In this document: in pieces, positions 7,463 through 16,690 of the stretch
Position numbering within the stretch: position 1 is the stretch's first letter
Layout: every line of letters begins with the position of its first letter
DNA from: Donghicola eburneus
Lineage (GTDB): Bacteria > Pseudomonadota > Alphaproteobacteria > Rhodobacterales > Rhodobacteraceae
Direction: 5' to 3'
NCBI RefSeq assembly: GCF_900115865.1
Contig: NZ_FOXY01000001.1
Span: 124,001 to 188,000 of the forward strand
DNA length: 64,000 nucleotides
Notes under the pieces: generated by a model
The model's input: the letters and a program-made list of their open reading frames with translations, nothing else
Database searches by the model: none
Told to the model about the DNA's origin: nothing
Program-made: the position numbers and the translations under genes

Positions 7463-8503
7463 ATGAACGCAGAGAAAACCGAAGCAGTGATCCGCACCGA
7501 GCGGGAATGGGTGCGGGTGCTTGCCAAGTATCGTGATCCCGTACTGTCCCGTAGCATCACCGAAATCGCCGTCACTCTGGGGCCGCTTCTGGCGCTTTGG
7601 GGTGTGGGCATTTGGCTGTCGAGTGTTTTGCCGATCCTGGCACTACCCGTCGCGGCGGTTGCAGGCCTGTTTCTGGTCCGCGCGTTCATTCTGCAGCACG
7701 ACTGCGGGCACGGCTCATTGCTGCCCAATCGCAAGGCGCAGGACATGCTGGGCCGCATGATGGGCATTCTGACCGTCACCCCCTATGCAGTATGGCGTCA
7801 AACTCACGCGGTGCACCACTCGGCTGCGGGCCATCTGGACAAGCGCGGCATGGGAGACGTGACCACCCTGACCACCGAGGAATACCGCGCGCGCGGCTTC
7901 TGGGGGCGTCTGGGCTATCGCGCGTACCGTCATCCTCTGTTCCTGTTCGGCTTGGCGCCTGCGCTGTTGTTCCTGTTCCAGAACCGCATCCCGCTGGGTC
8001 TGATGAACGAGCGTCGCTACTGGACCAGCGCAATGGGCACCAATCTGGCGATCCTTGGTCTGCTGGCGGTGTTCTGGCTGATCGGCGGCTGGTCCGCGAT
8101 CCTGCTGGTATGGCTGCCTTCTGTGGTCGTGGGCGCGACTGTGGGCGTGTGGCTGTTCTACATCCAGCACCAGTTCGAAGAGACCTGCTGGGATGACAGC
8201 ACCGATTGGGATTTGCACCACGCGGCTCTGCACGGCAGCTCGCATTACATCATGCCCGGTTGGATGGCGTGGATGGTGGGCTATATCGGCATCCACCACG
8301 TGCACCACCTGTACAGCCGTATTCCGTTCTACCGTCTGCCTGAAGTTCTGCGCGACTACCCCGCGCTGGGAGAGGCGCAGCAGCTGACCATTGGCGAAAG
8401 CTTCGCCTGCGCACGCCGTCACCTGTGGGACGTGAAAACCCGTCGCCTGCTGACCTTCCGCGAATATGCGGCGCTTCTGCGCAATGAAATGGCTGTTGCC
8501 TGA
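7463..8503 (+). CDS. Membrane fatty acid desaturase family protein
   Basis: The 346-residue integral membrane protein has the three histidine boxes of the desaturase/hydroxylase superfamily: HDCGH (residues 79-83), HAVHH (115-119) and HHVHH near residue 280. These bind the di-iron centre. Hydrophobic segments around 35-75 and 175-225 fit the usual topology. It resembles bacterial acyl-lipid (omega-6/delta-12-like) desaturases, but carotenoid or alkane-modifying relatives cannot be excluded. It stands alone with its own upstream region and converges with the RTX-propeller gene, whose stop is only 9 bases away. Confidence 0.8.
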   Translation: MNAEKTEAVIRTEREWVRVLAKYRDPVLSRSITEIAVTLGPLLALWGVGIWLSSVLPILALPVAAVAGLFLVRAFILQHDCGHGSLLPNRKAQDMLGRMMGILTVTPYAVWRQTHAVHHSAAGHLDKRGMGDVTTLTTEEYRARGFWGRLGYRAYRHPLFLFGLAPALLFLFQNRIPLGLMNERRYWTSAMGTNLAILGLLAVFWLIGGWSAILLVWLPSVVVGATVGVWLFYIQHQFEETCWDDSTDWDLHHAALHGSSHYIMPGWMAWMVGYIGIHHVHHLYSRIPFYRLPEVLRDYPALGEAQQLTIGESFACARRHLWDVKTRRLLTFREYAALLRNEMAVA

Positions 8504-8522
8504 GCCGCGGCTCAGAGCAACA
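8494..8522. terminator. Hairpin spanning both stop codons of convergent genes
   Basis: A perfect 16-base palindrome CTGAGCCGCGGCTCAG (8500-8515) is extended by TGTTGC (8494-8499) and GCAACA (8517-8522), with one unpaired base. It covers the stop codons of the desaturase (8501-8503) and of the gene on the other strand (8512-8514). There is no T-run, so it may protect 3' ends or halt transcription from both sides rather than act as a classical terminator. Confidence 0.5.
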
Positions 8523-11064
8523 GGTCACCTTCGGTCAATACATTGATCCGCGTGACGAGCACCGAGAAATCTGCTTGCCCGTCACCTGTCACATCCGCAC
8601 TCAGCAGCATGTGACGTCCCGTATCCTCGGCCCAGACAGAGTAGGCAGCGGCGCTGTCCGACCACTTCAGAGCCTGCGATCCGGCCTTGTTCTCGTTTCC
8701 ATCAATAGCTGACAGGTCGATCAGGTCCTCGCCTGCGTTGAACTGATAGAGCTTGTCCCGCTCGCGCGCTCGCGGCCCGCTGTCCTCGGTGTCGGTAAAG
8801 ACAAAGGTGTCGACGTCGCTATCTCGCCCCGCATAGAGCCGATCCTGACCTTCGCCGCCGGTGATGGTATCTGCCCCAGCGTTGCCCTTTATCGTATTGT
8901 CTTGGTCAGAGCCCGTCAGGCTGTCGTCGCCGCGCCCTGCGATCACATTCTCGATCGAAATGAATCGGTCTTGCCCTTGGCCGGTGTTCTGGAACCGGAT
9001 GCTCGACAGATCAATGGTCAGGTCGTCGTCGCCTTTGAAGAGGGCGGTGTCCTCTCCGATCCCGCCGGCCAGAATATCTTTGCCATCGCCGCCGATCAGG
9101 GTGTCGTCGCCCTCCAGCCCCAACAAAGTGTCCCCGCCACGTTTGCCGATCAGCCTGTCGCCCCCAGCGGTTCCATCCAGATCATCTGCCCCACGTGTGC
9201 CGCGCAGGGTTTCTCCATCACTGTTCAAAGCCGCCTCGTTTTCCCAGATGGTGATGCCGCGCTCGGACGGGTCGGACATGTCGCGCCCCAGAACCACAAA
9301 GTACCCATCGTTCTCGGTCAGGAAAGACCACTGAGCTTGTTCGCCGCCATCGCGGGTGGTGTCTGAGGCGTCCTCGTATCCGGTTTCGGTCGCGCCGGTC
9401 AGGTCGCTGACCGTGATCCCGCCGCGGTCCGCCTGATAGAGCCATTGCTCGTCCGCGCTAAACTGCACCGTCCCATAGCGCCCCGAATTGCCGATCAGAT
9501 CGCCCGTTTCCGCGTCATAAATCCCGCCAGAGGAATCCGCCACATAGGCTCCATCGGGGGAAAACACCGCGTCCATCCACGCCTCTTTGCGCCAGAGTAC
9601 ATCTCCGGTGTCGAGGTCGATGACGGACACTTCCTTGGACTTGGTGCCCACGGCCACCTTGGTCCCGTCGGGCGAGATGTCGAGCCCGTTCACAAAGGGC
9701 CAGCCGCCGATCTCGGCCTTCCAAATCAGATCACCGGTCGCGGTGTCCAACTTGTACAGATAGTTGTCTCCTGCGCCGACCAGCACGGACTCGCCATCCT
9801 CGCAAAAGACGATCTTGCGCACCTGTCCCTGAACCAAGGTGCTGTCCCAGATCATGTTGCCTTTGCGAACGTTGTACATGGACAGATTGCCGAAACTGCC
9901 GCCCGACAAGAGCCGCGTCCCTGAGGCGTTCATCCCGATCTCTAGGCCTTCGATCGCGCGGTTGCCGGTCTGGCCATAGCTTTCCCGCCAGATTTCGCTG
10001 CCATCGGTGCCGTCCAGCACAACCAGATCGCCTGTATAGCCGCTGGGGCCTGTGTGCGGTGTGGTCAGATAGGCCACGAACGCGCCGTCTTCGGACATGG
10101 CGCCGCCCCACGCCTCCCATCCGGTGTCGTGGGTCCACAAGACATCACCGTCAAAGGTCATTTTGACTAGCGTGCTGTTTTCCTTGTGATCGGCACGTTC
10201 TTCATCCGTCGATCCGGCCCAATTCTCCTGTCCGGGGATGGCGACAAACGTCCCCTCCATTTCAGAGGCGGCCCCGCGCCAAAATCCGGTGTCCGTGTCC
10301 ATCGCGGTGCCCACCGTGAACACATCCGGCGTTGCGTCCGTCTCCAACAGCGTTTCGCGGATACGCTCGTCCAGATCGGCGCCGGTGTAGACCGCGCTCT
10401 CGATCTCTTCGCCAGAGACGCGCACGAACCAATCGTCCCGCTCGGGAACATCGACAGAAAACCGCAGCTTGCCGTCATTGATCGTGCTCTCGACGCTGTA
10501 CCACTGGCCATATTCTGTGCCCACCTCGACCATCACACGGTCGATCCCCGCGGGCAGCGTAAATGTCCCCGACAGGTTCTGATCGCCAGAGGGCAGGGCG
10601 GCTCCGTCCGTGTTCACAAAGGTGATCGGGACCGTCAGCGACATTGTCACGTCAGCGTCTTGCAGTAGTGACAGATCGCGCCAAGCATCCTGAGTTTTGC
10701 TGATGTAGAAGGTAAAGCTGTAGGTGGCGGTCTCGCCGACCTCTGGCGGGGTGTTGCCAAACCGTGTCTCGTAGACGCCGCTGAGCCAGTTCTGAACAAT
10801 CAGGCTCTCGCCCGCGTCCAGCGTGATTAATCCGCCGTTGGGAAAGGTGGCAAAGCCTCCCGAATCCACAGGCAGGGGCCAGCCTTCTAATCCGTTGCCC
10901 TCTTCGTCCTGCACGGCGACTTGGTAGTAGAGCGTCGGGGTCGTGTCGGAGGAAGTATTCGTCAGTAGAAGTTGAGCATTCCGGTGGACCCCGTCGAGCA
11001 CTGCATCAAACTCGTCTTGTGATAGATAGCTGAGGGTCAGCCCGTTCCAGTGCGTTGTCGTCAT
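8512..11064 (-). CDS. Large beta-propeller protein with C-terminal RTX calcium repeats
   Basis: The 850-residue protein is started at the ATG at 11064, which follows GAGGAAGCAGGGG; an in-frame ATG at 11181 would add 39 poorly structured residues. Residues 1-260 form an all-beta region of unknown type. The middle (about 270-600) repeats phrases such as DGDVLWTHDTG, TGDLIWKAEIGG and TGDVLWRKEAW, typical of PQQ/WD40-like propeller blades. From about 625 come nonapeptide RTX repeats (GGDTLLGLEGDDTLIGG and similar), which bind calcium and are typical of proteins exported by type I secretion. There is no N-terminal signal peptide, which agrees with a C-terminal export signal. No ABC exporter genes are adjacent, and no enzymatic motif is evident. 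Confidence 0.7.
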   Translation of the reverse strand: MTTTHWNGLTLSYLSQDEFDAVLDGVHRNAQLLLTNTSSDTTPTLYYQVAVQDEEGNGLEGWPLPVDSGGFATFPNGGLITLDAGESLIVQNWLSGVYETRFGNTPPEVGETATYSFTFYISKTQDAWRDLSLLQDADVTMSLTVPITFVNTDGAALPSGDQNLSGTFTLPAGIDRVMVEVGTEYGQWYSVESTINDGKLRFSVDVPERDDWFVRVSGEEIESAVYTGADLDERIRETLLETDATPDVFTVGTAMDTDTGFWRGAASEMEGTFVAIPGQENWAGSTDEERADHKENSTLVKMTFDGDVLWTHDTGWEAWGGAMSEDGAFVAYLTTPHTGPSGYTGDLVVLDGTDGSEIWRESYGQTGNRAIEGLEIGMNASGTRLLSGGSFGNLSMYNVRKGNMIWDSTLVQGQVRKIVFCEDGESVLVGAGDNYLYKLDTATGDLIWKAEIGGWPFVNGLDISPDGTKVAVGTKSKEVSVIDLDTGDVLWRKEAWMDAVFSPDGAYVADSSGGIYDAETGDLIGNSGRYGTVQFSADEQWLYQADRGGITVSDLTGATETGYEDASDTTRDGGEQAQWSFLTENDGYFVVLGRDMSDPSERGITIWENEAALNSDGETLRGTRGADDLDGTAGGDRLIGKRGGDTLLGLEGDDTLIGGDGKDILAGGIGEDTALFKGDDDLTIDLSSIRFQNTGQGQDRFISIENVIAGRGDDSLTGSDQDNTIKGNAGADTITGGEGQDRLYAGRDSDVDTFVFTDTEDSGPRARERDKLYQFNAGEDLIDLSAIDGNENKAGSQALKWSDSAAAYSVWAEDTGRHMLLSADVTGDGQADFSVLVTRINVLTEGDLLL

Positions 11065-11321
11065 CCCCTGCTTCCTCTGACCTATTGAACAATCCTGACG
11101 AGAGTTTACGCTTCGCTCCCCACTGCGAAAGATATCAAACGGAGTGGGTCGGTGACCCATTTTGGCCCCCAAGGTCGGCACAAACGGGCCACGTGACGGC
11201 AGGGAAGCGTTTGGTCCTACTTTACAAATCCCGCGGATCGCGCAGTTTGATCATGAGAAGTCATTCCATACCGCAGCCGTTCTGTGCCATAGCAGCACAA
11301 TTCCAAAGGGCAGGAGCACAC

Positions 11322-13874
11322 GTGTCGGGTCAAACTCTTCAGGTTCTGCGCAGGGCGTTTCCGATCCTGCTGGGGGCTGTGCTGTTTGCTATGGGCATTT
11401 ACGCGCTGCTCCATTTGCTGCGTGATGTGGACTCCGGCGCGATCCTGGCCCAGATCAAATCAACTCCGTGGACGGCGCTTTGGGGGGCCATCGGCGGCAC
11501 GTTTGTCGCCTATGTCGCGCTGGCCTTTTATGACGTTTACGCCCTGCGTTATATCGGGAAATCCTTGTCCGGCGGGATCGTCGCCCTTGGCGGTTTTCTG
11601 GGATACGCCTTTGGCAATACGATTGGTGTCAGTGTCGTGTCGGGCGGTGCAGTCCGCTACCGGATCTATTCTGCCTATGGTTTGAATGCGTTCGAGGTTG
11701 CGGCTATCTCGGGTTACATCGGGCTTGCGCTTGGGACGGGGCTCACACTGGTCGGATTGGCTGCGTTGGCGGTCCATCCCCACGCCGTGATCGGCTATCT
11801 GCCATATGGTCCTATGACTGTGCGTGTCGTCGCGGGCGGTCTCTTTGCTGTGTCCGTTGCGTTGATTGTCTGGATGTCCTTTGCCGACAGGCGGTTGACT
11901 GTGATGGGCTATCAGCTGCGCATGCCGCCGCCGCGCGATTTGGGCGGGCAGGTGATCGTAGTGCTCCTCGATATTGCCAGCGCCTCGTTTGCCTTGTGGA
12001 TCCTGCTGCCTGCGGGCAAGCCGGATTTCGCAACCTTTGTCGCGATTTATTCGACGGCCATGATGGTCGGCGTCCTAAGCCACGTGCCCGGCGGGGTGGG
12101 GGTGTTCGAAACGGTTGTGATCGGCACGCTGCCCGCCGACGTTCCTGTGGGGGATGCCGCCGCCGCGCTACTGCTGTTCCGCTTGATCTACTATCTCGTC
12201 CCCTTTGCAATTGGCTTTTTGATTGTCGCCTTGAACGAAGCGCGCGTGGCTGGCGGCTGGGTGGGCCGCTTGCTGTCCCGCCTGCCAGCGCCGATGCAGC
12301 CCGCGCTGTCGACCTTGCACGGGCTCGTGCCGTCGCTGACGGGGTTGGTGGCCTTTGGATACGGGATTTATCTGCTCGCGATTACCATGATCCCGTCCGT
12401 GCGGACCGACGCAATGGCCGAAGGCGATCTGATCTCCACACTGCTCCGCGAGGGCGGCACGCTCGCTTCTGCCGTGGCAGGGGTTACGCTCCTGATCATC
12501 GCGCACGGCCTCGCGCGGCGGGTGTCTTCGGCCTATTGGCTGGCGATTGTGACACTCTTGGGCGGCGCTGCGGGGGCGCTGCTGGACGGTGGCAACTGGC
12601 CAAGTGCGCTCGTCCTCTCGCTTGGCGTCTTGGCGCTGTTGCCCCTGCACAAGTCCTTTGACCGCCACGGCCCGCTGACCCAAGGCGTCTTTGGCCCGCG
12701 TTGGTTCCTGATGATGACGGCGGTGGTCTGTGCCACGGCGGCTTTTGCCTACTATGTGAACCGCACGGTGCCCTATACCACCGATCTCTGGGTCGAATTT
12801 GCGCCGGATTCTGACACGCCTCGGGCGCTGCGATCTGGGCTGGCGGCGTCGGCAATGCTGCTTTTCTTCTGTTTGTTCTTGGCTTTGCGCCCCACACAGC
12901 AGCGCAGCGGCTCGGCACCAGACCCGATGGCCCGCGCGGCCGCCATCTTGCAGCAGACCCAAGATCCCGCAGGCTGGCTGGCCCTGACCGGAGACAAAAA
13001 GCTGCTCTTTTCCGAGCAGAACGATGCCTTTTTGATGTATGCGGTGTATCGCGGGCGCTGGGTGGCCTTTGGTGATCCGATTGGCAACCCAGAGCGGTTT
13101 GCAAGCCTTGGGGCGCAGTTCATTGATCAGGCGGCGCGGGCCAATGCCCGACCAGTGCTGTATGGCGTCAGTCAGGCGCATTTGCCGATCTGGACCGATC
13201 TGGGCTTTGGTATGAACCGGATCGGGGACGAGGCCATCGTGAACCTGAAGGGTCGCGGCACAACACCCCCGACTGACCTGACCTTCGAGGTCCTGCATCC
13301 GCCGCACAACCACGTTTTCACAGAGCTCAAAGAGGTGTCTGATGCGTGGCTTCACGGTGCCTCTGGGCAGGACAAAAAATTCTCGGTCGGGCTGTTCGCA
13401 CCCGAGTATTTGTCGAATTTCGAGATTGCGGTGCTGCGCCGCGCAGGCCAGATCGTGGCGTTTGCCAACCTGCTGCCGGCCAATAACGGCCAGACCCAAG
13501 GCGTCGATTTGCTGCGATATCGCCCCGAAGAAGGGGCAGAGATCATCGGCACCCTGCTGTCACATTCTATGGCCTATGCAGCCGAGACGGGCGCGCAGTA
13601 TTTCAGTTTGGGCATCGCGCCGCTTGCAGGTCTGTCGGACAAAACAGTGGGCCGGACATGGAACCAGTTTGGCCGCTTGATCTATCGTCACGGCGGCGCG
13701 TTCGACAGTTTCGAAGCGTTGCGCACTTTCAAGCAGTGGTTCGACCCCGAATGGCACCCGCGCTATGTCGCGCTGCCACCAAACGTCTCGCCTTTGGTGA
13801 TCATGAGCGACATGGCATCCTTGGTGTCCGGGTTGCCTCGGCGTCAGCGGTTGCGCCAATCAAAGACCTCGTGA
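11322..13874 (+). CDS. mprF: MprF/LpiA-type phosphatidylglycerol lysyltransferase and flippase
   Basis: The protein is about 850 residues, the normal length for the family, when started at the GTG at 11322. AGGAG stands 5 bases before that start. ATG codons further upstream (11253) lack this signal. The N-terminal two thirds is multi-spanning (flippase and synthase membrane domains, with GYAFGNTIGVSVVSGGAVRYR and HVPGGVGVFE). The cytosolic C-terminal part is the DUF2156/GNAT-like aminoacyl-lipid transferase (from about 540, with GDKKLLFSE and WVAFGDPIG). It would transfer lysine from Lys-tRNA to phosphatidylglycerol, which changes surface charge and resistance to cationic peptides or acid. 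No lipase partner (atvA) is adjacent. Confidence 0.82.
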   Translation: MSGQTLQVLRRAFPILLGAVLFAMGIYALLHLLRDVDSGAILAQIKSTPWTALWGAIGGTFVAYVALAFYDVYALRYIGKSLSGGIVALGGFLGYAFGNTIGVSVVSGGAVRYRIYSAYGLNAFEVAAISGYIGLALGTGLTLVGLAALAVHPHAVIGYLPYGPMTVRVVAGGLFAVSVALIVWMSFADRRLTVMGYQLRMPPPRDLGGQVIVVLLDIASASFALWILLPAGKPDFATFVAIYSTAMMVGVLSHVPGGVGVFETVVIGTLPADVPVGDAAAALLLFRLIYYLVPFAIGFLIVALNEARVAGGWVGRLLSRLPAPMQPALSTLHGLVPSLTGLVAFGYGIYLLAITMIPSVRTDAMAEGDLISTLLREGGTLASAVAGVTLLIIAHGLARRVSSAYWLAIVTLLGGAAGALLDGGNWPSALVLSLGVLALLPLHKSFDRHGPLTQGVFGPRWFLMMTAVVCATAAFAYYVNRTVPYTTDLWVEFAPDSDTPRALRSGLAASAMLLFFCLFLALRPTQQRSGSAPDPMARAAAILQQTQDPAGWLALTGDKKLLFSEQNDAFLMYAVYRGRWVAFGDPIGNPERFASLGAQFIDQAARANARPVLYGVSQAHLPIWTDLGFGMNRIGDEAIVNLKGRGTTPPTDLTFEVLHPPHNHVFTELKEVSDAWLHGASGQDKKFSVGLFAPEYLSNFEIAVLRRAGQIVAFANLLPANNGQTQGVDLLRYRPEEGAEIIGTLLSHSMAYAAETGAQYFSLGIAPLAGLSDKTVGRTWNQFGRLIYRHGGAFDSFEALRTFKQWFDPEWHPRYVALPPNVSPLVIMSDMASLVSGLPRRQRLRQSKTS

Positions 13875-14117
13875 TCTGATTCCCGCAGGGGATCGTTGTC
13901 CTATTCTTTCAAAATGATCGCGTTTGGCGCACCGCTCCCAAGCGGCTCGAAACACCTGATATCCCCCGAATGATATAGGAAAATTCCACGAAATCGGGCC
14001 CTAAACTTCAGGTCTATATCCGTTCTTGACGTAAAATCTAACATTCCGACGATTATCAACCTGCCTGTTTTTCGGTCATCTTTGGGTCAATCTCAGACGC
14101 ACTAACGGAGCACGACG

Positions 14118-15407
14118 ATGTCCTCGAACGACCTGTACAGCTTTACCTTCGACAACACTGGCGCCATCACAGCCGTATTCGAAGTCTCTCATAATGGCAC
14201 ACTTGAGGCTGAGGGGATCGATTGGGACGAGACCTACAGCCTGCTTGATGGCTATGTGGTCAAGACCGAAACCGAAAACGGCCAGACCGAGTACGAAATC
14301 TACGAAGAGGACGCGACTACCGGCTACTGGCGCGAGATCGCAGAAGGCTACGGCACCGTCGACAGCACCACATTGGCGCAGATCGTGGCGGCCGGCACGA
14401 CGTCTTCCAGTTCTGACGACGACGATGGCTCTGACGACGACCACGACGGGTCGGGCGACGATCACGGTGGCCTTTCGGGTGATTTGTACAGCTTTGTGCT
14501 GGATGCAACAGGCACGTCTGTGACTGCAGTTTACGAGGTCGAAGACGACGGCTCCCTTGAGCAGGAAACCATCGACGCAAACGAAACCTATACCGTTTCG
14601 GGCGACTACGTGGTCGAGGTTGAGACCTATTCCTATGGGACCGAATGGAGTGTCTATCAGCTAGATGCCACCACTGGCTATTACGCCGAGGTTGCAGAAG
14701 GCGAGGGCACACCTGACCTGACCGACATTGACGCTCTTGTCGCGGCCTACGTGCCTGGTTCCTACACGCGCTACCACGACGACGACAGCTATGACGGGTC
14801 GGACGACCGCGACGACTTTGAGGGCAACTCGGACGACAACCGTTTCGTCGGAAACGGCGGCCACGACCGGATGCGCGGCAATGGCGGCAACGATGACATG
14901 GACGGTGGCCGTGGCAAAGACCGTCTCTTTGGCGGTGCGGGCGACGACACGATCTCTGGTGGAGAGGGCCGCGACATGATCAAAGGCGGCGCGGGCAATG
15001 ACAGCCTTGCGGGCGAGGCTGGCAATGACCGCCTGTTCGGCAACGGTGGAAATGACACGCTGGACGGCGGCGATGGCAAAGACCGCCTGAAGGGCGGCGC
15101 CGGCAATGACGTCTTGGATGGCGGTGCGGATAACGACCGTCTGTTCGGGAACGCGGGCGATGACACTCTGACCGGCGGTGCGGGCGAAGATCGCTTTATC
15201 TTCAAAGACGCCGATGGCGCTGACACCATTTCGGACTTCGAGATCGGCGTGGACCTGATCAAGATCGATACGGAACTGGAAGAGACTTTCGCGGATATCA
15301 CGATCACAGACAGCGGTGCGGATGCGCTCGTGACCTACTCGGGGGGCAGCATCACGCTAACCGACGTTGATGCCACTCTGCTGACGGCGGACAGCTTCGA
15401 CTTCTGA
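14118..15407 (+). CDS. RTX protein with two duplicated N-terminal domains
   Basis: The acidic protein has 429 residues and starts after CGGAG at a good distance. Residues 1-90 and 119-215 are two copies of one domain: both open with DLYSF and run through VYEV/VFEV, a GSLE/GTLE turn, an ETY block, a DYVV/GYVV strand and DATTGY. An Asp/Ser/Gly linker ([19 protein letters not shown]) separates them. From about 230 there are some ten GGxGxD-type nonapeptides, a calcium-dependent RTX roll, then a short C-terminal tail usual for type I secretion. No signal peptide is seen. The duplicated domain is one I do not recognise; function unknown, probably extracellular. Confidence 0.75.
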   Translation: MSSNDLYSFTFDNTGAITAVFEVSHNGTLEAEGIDWDETYSLLDGYVVKTETENGQTEYEIYEEDATTGYWREIAEGYGTVDSTTLAQIVAAGTTSSSSDDDDGSDDDHDGSGDDHGGLSGDLYSFVLDATGTSVTAVYEVEDDGSLEQETIDANETYTVSGDYVVEVETYSYGTEWSVYQLDATTGYYAEVAEGEGTPDLTDIDALVAAYVPGSYTRYHDDDSYDGSDDRDDFEGNSDDNRFVGNGGHDRMRGNGGNDDMDGGRGKDRLFGGAGDDTISGGEGRDMIKGGAGNDSLAGEAGNDRLFGNGGNDTLDGGDGKDRLKGGAGNDVLDGGADNDRLFGNAGDDTLTGGAGEDRFIFKDADGADTISDFEIGVDLIKIDTELEETFADITITDSGADALVTYSGGSITLTDVDATLLTADSFDF

Positions 15408-15431
15408 TCGGGCCGCGATCCTGAAATCCAA

Positions 15432-15462
15432 AAGAGGCTCCTTCGGGGGCCTCTTGCGTTTT
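15432..15462 (+). terminator. Rho-independent terminator after the RTX gene
   Basis: A 10-bp stem (15432-15441 with 15446-15455, one G-T pair) is closed by a stable TTCG tetraloop and followed by GCGTTTTG. It separates the RTX gene from the MauG-like gene. Confidence 0.82.
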
Positions 15463-15544
15463 GTCGCATGGGGGTGCATGCCTCGGGCACTGTACCTTAT
15501 TGAAAGACTCGGCAACTCAGCTGGCGCAGTTCAGGAGCGTACCC

Positions 15545-16681
15545 ATGGTTCAAATTCGAAACGGTTTTCTGGCCTGCGTTCTGTCGGGGATGGCTGCGCT
15601 ACCCGTCGGGGCGGCTGGGCCCTTGGATACGGTCGAGGCGCTGGGAGAATCTCTGTTCTTTGACACCAACCTCTCTGCGAACCGGACACAGGCTTGCGCG
15701 ACCTGCCACGATCCCGAGAGCGGGTTCGCCGATCCGCGCGGAATGGCATCCATCGGGGATGATGGGGCGTCATTCGGGGACCGCAACGCCCCCACGCTGA
15801 CCTATGCCGCCCTGACGCCAGAGTTCGGGCGCAACAAGGATGGACGCTGGCATGGTGGCCAATTCTGGGAGGGACGCGCCGCGCGGCTCGAGGATCAGGC
15901 GGGCGGACCGCCCCTGAACCCGATCGAGATGGGGATGCCGGACAAAGCGTCTGTGGTGGACCGCCTGAAAGAGAACGAAAGCTACGTTGCGGCCTTTGGA
16001 TCGCTGTACGGCGAAGGGACGCTGGATGATGCCGACGCTGGCTTTGCAGCCATGACCGCTGCACTCGCCGCATTCGAACGCACGGGCCAGTTTCAGACGT
16101 TTGACAGCAAGTACGACCGCTACCTGCGCGGCGATGCAAAGCTGACATCCGAAGAGTTGTTGGGCGAGACGCTGTTCTTTTCCCAGCAGTTCACCAACTG
16201 CAACATGTGCCATCAGCTCAATGAACGGCCTGGGGCAGAGGGCGAGACCTTTACCAACTACCAGTTCTTTAACATTGGCGTTCCGCGGAATCCTGACCTT
16301 CGGGCGCTGAACGGGATCGGGATGGATGTCTTGGACGCGGGCTTGGGCGCGCACCCCAAACTGAAGGAAGACGGCCACCGCGGGAAGTTCAAAGTACCCA
16401 CTCTGCGCAATGTCGCTGTGACGGCTCCTTACATGCACAACGGAGTGTTCGAGGACCTGCGCACGGTCGTTCTGTTTTACAATAAATACAACTCTGTGTC
16501 CGAAGCCCGTCAGATCAACACAGAGACCGGAGAGCCATTTGGCCCGCCGCCCGTGCCGGAAACGTTGGCCGAGGTGGAGTTGACCGAAGGACCGGCTCTT
16601 AAGGATCGCGAGATCGACGCGATTGTTGCGTTCCTCAAAACTTTGACCGACGCGCGGTACGAGCATTTGCTGGCCGACTAG
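15545..16681 (+). CDS. MauG-like dihaem cytochrome c peroxidase family protein
   Basis: The 378-residue periplasmic protein is started at the ATG at 15545 (AGGAG seven bases before, then a signal peptide ending near VGAA). It has two haem sites, CATCH (51-55) and CNMCH (219-223), and the bridging tryptophan in FWEGRA (W108). At the place where bacterial cytochrome c peroxidases have the methionine ligand it reads VVLFYNKY, offering Y312. After removing about 20 leader residues, these positions (His35, Trp88, His203, Tyr292) fall close to the MauG residues His35, Trp93, His205 and Tyr294. MauG completes TTQ in amine dehydrogenases, so this enzyme probably matures AauA, 12 kb away. A simple peroxidase is the alternative. 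Confidence 0.7.
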   Translation: MVQIRNGFLACVLSGMAALPVGAAGPLDTVEALGESLFFDTNLSANRTQACATCHDPESGFADPRGMASIGDDGASFGDRNAPTLTYAALTPEFGRNKDGRWHGGQFWEGRAARLEDQAGGPPLNPIEMGMPDKASVVDRLKENESYVAAFGSLYGEGTLDDADAGFAAMTAALAAFERTGQFQTFDSKYDRYLRGDAKLTSEELLGETLFFSQQFTNCNMCHQLNERPGAEGETFTNYQFFNIGVPRNPDLRALNGIGMDVLDAGLGAHPKLKEDGHRGKFKVPTLRNVAVTAPYMHNGVFEDLRTVVLFYNKYNSVSEARQINTETGEPFGPPPVPETLAEVELTEGPALKDREIDAIVAFLKTLTDARYEHLLAD

Positions 16682-16690
16682 GCGCAGCGC

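Noticed and set aside
14026-14056. TTGACG and GATTAT as a promoter for the RTX gene
   Set aside because: The spacing is 19 bases and both boxes are imperfect; not strong enough to list.
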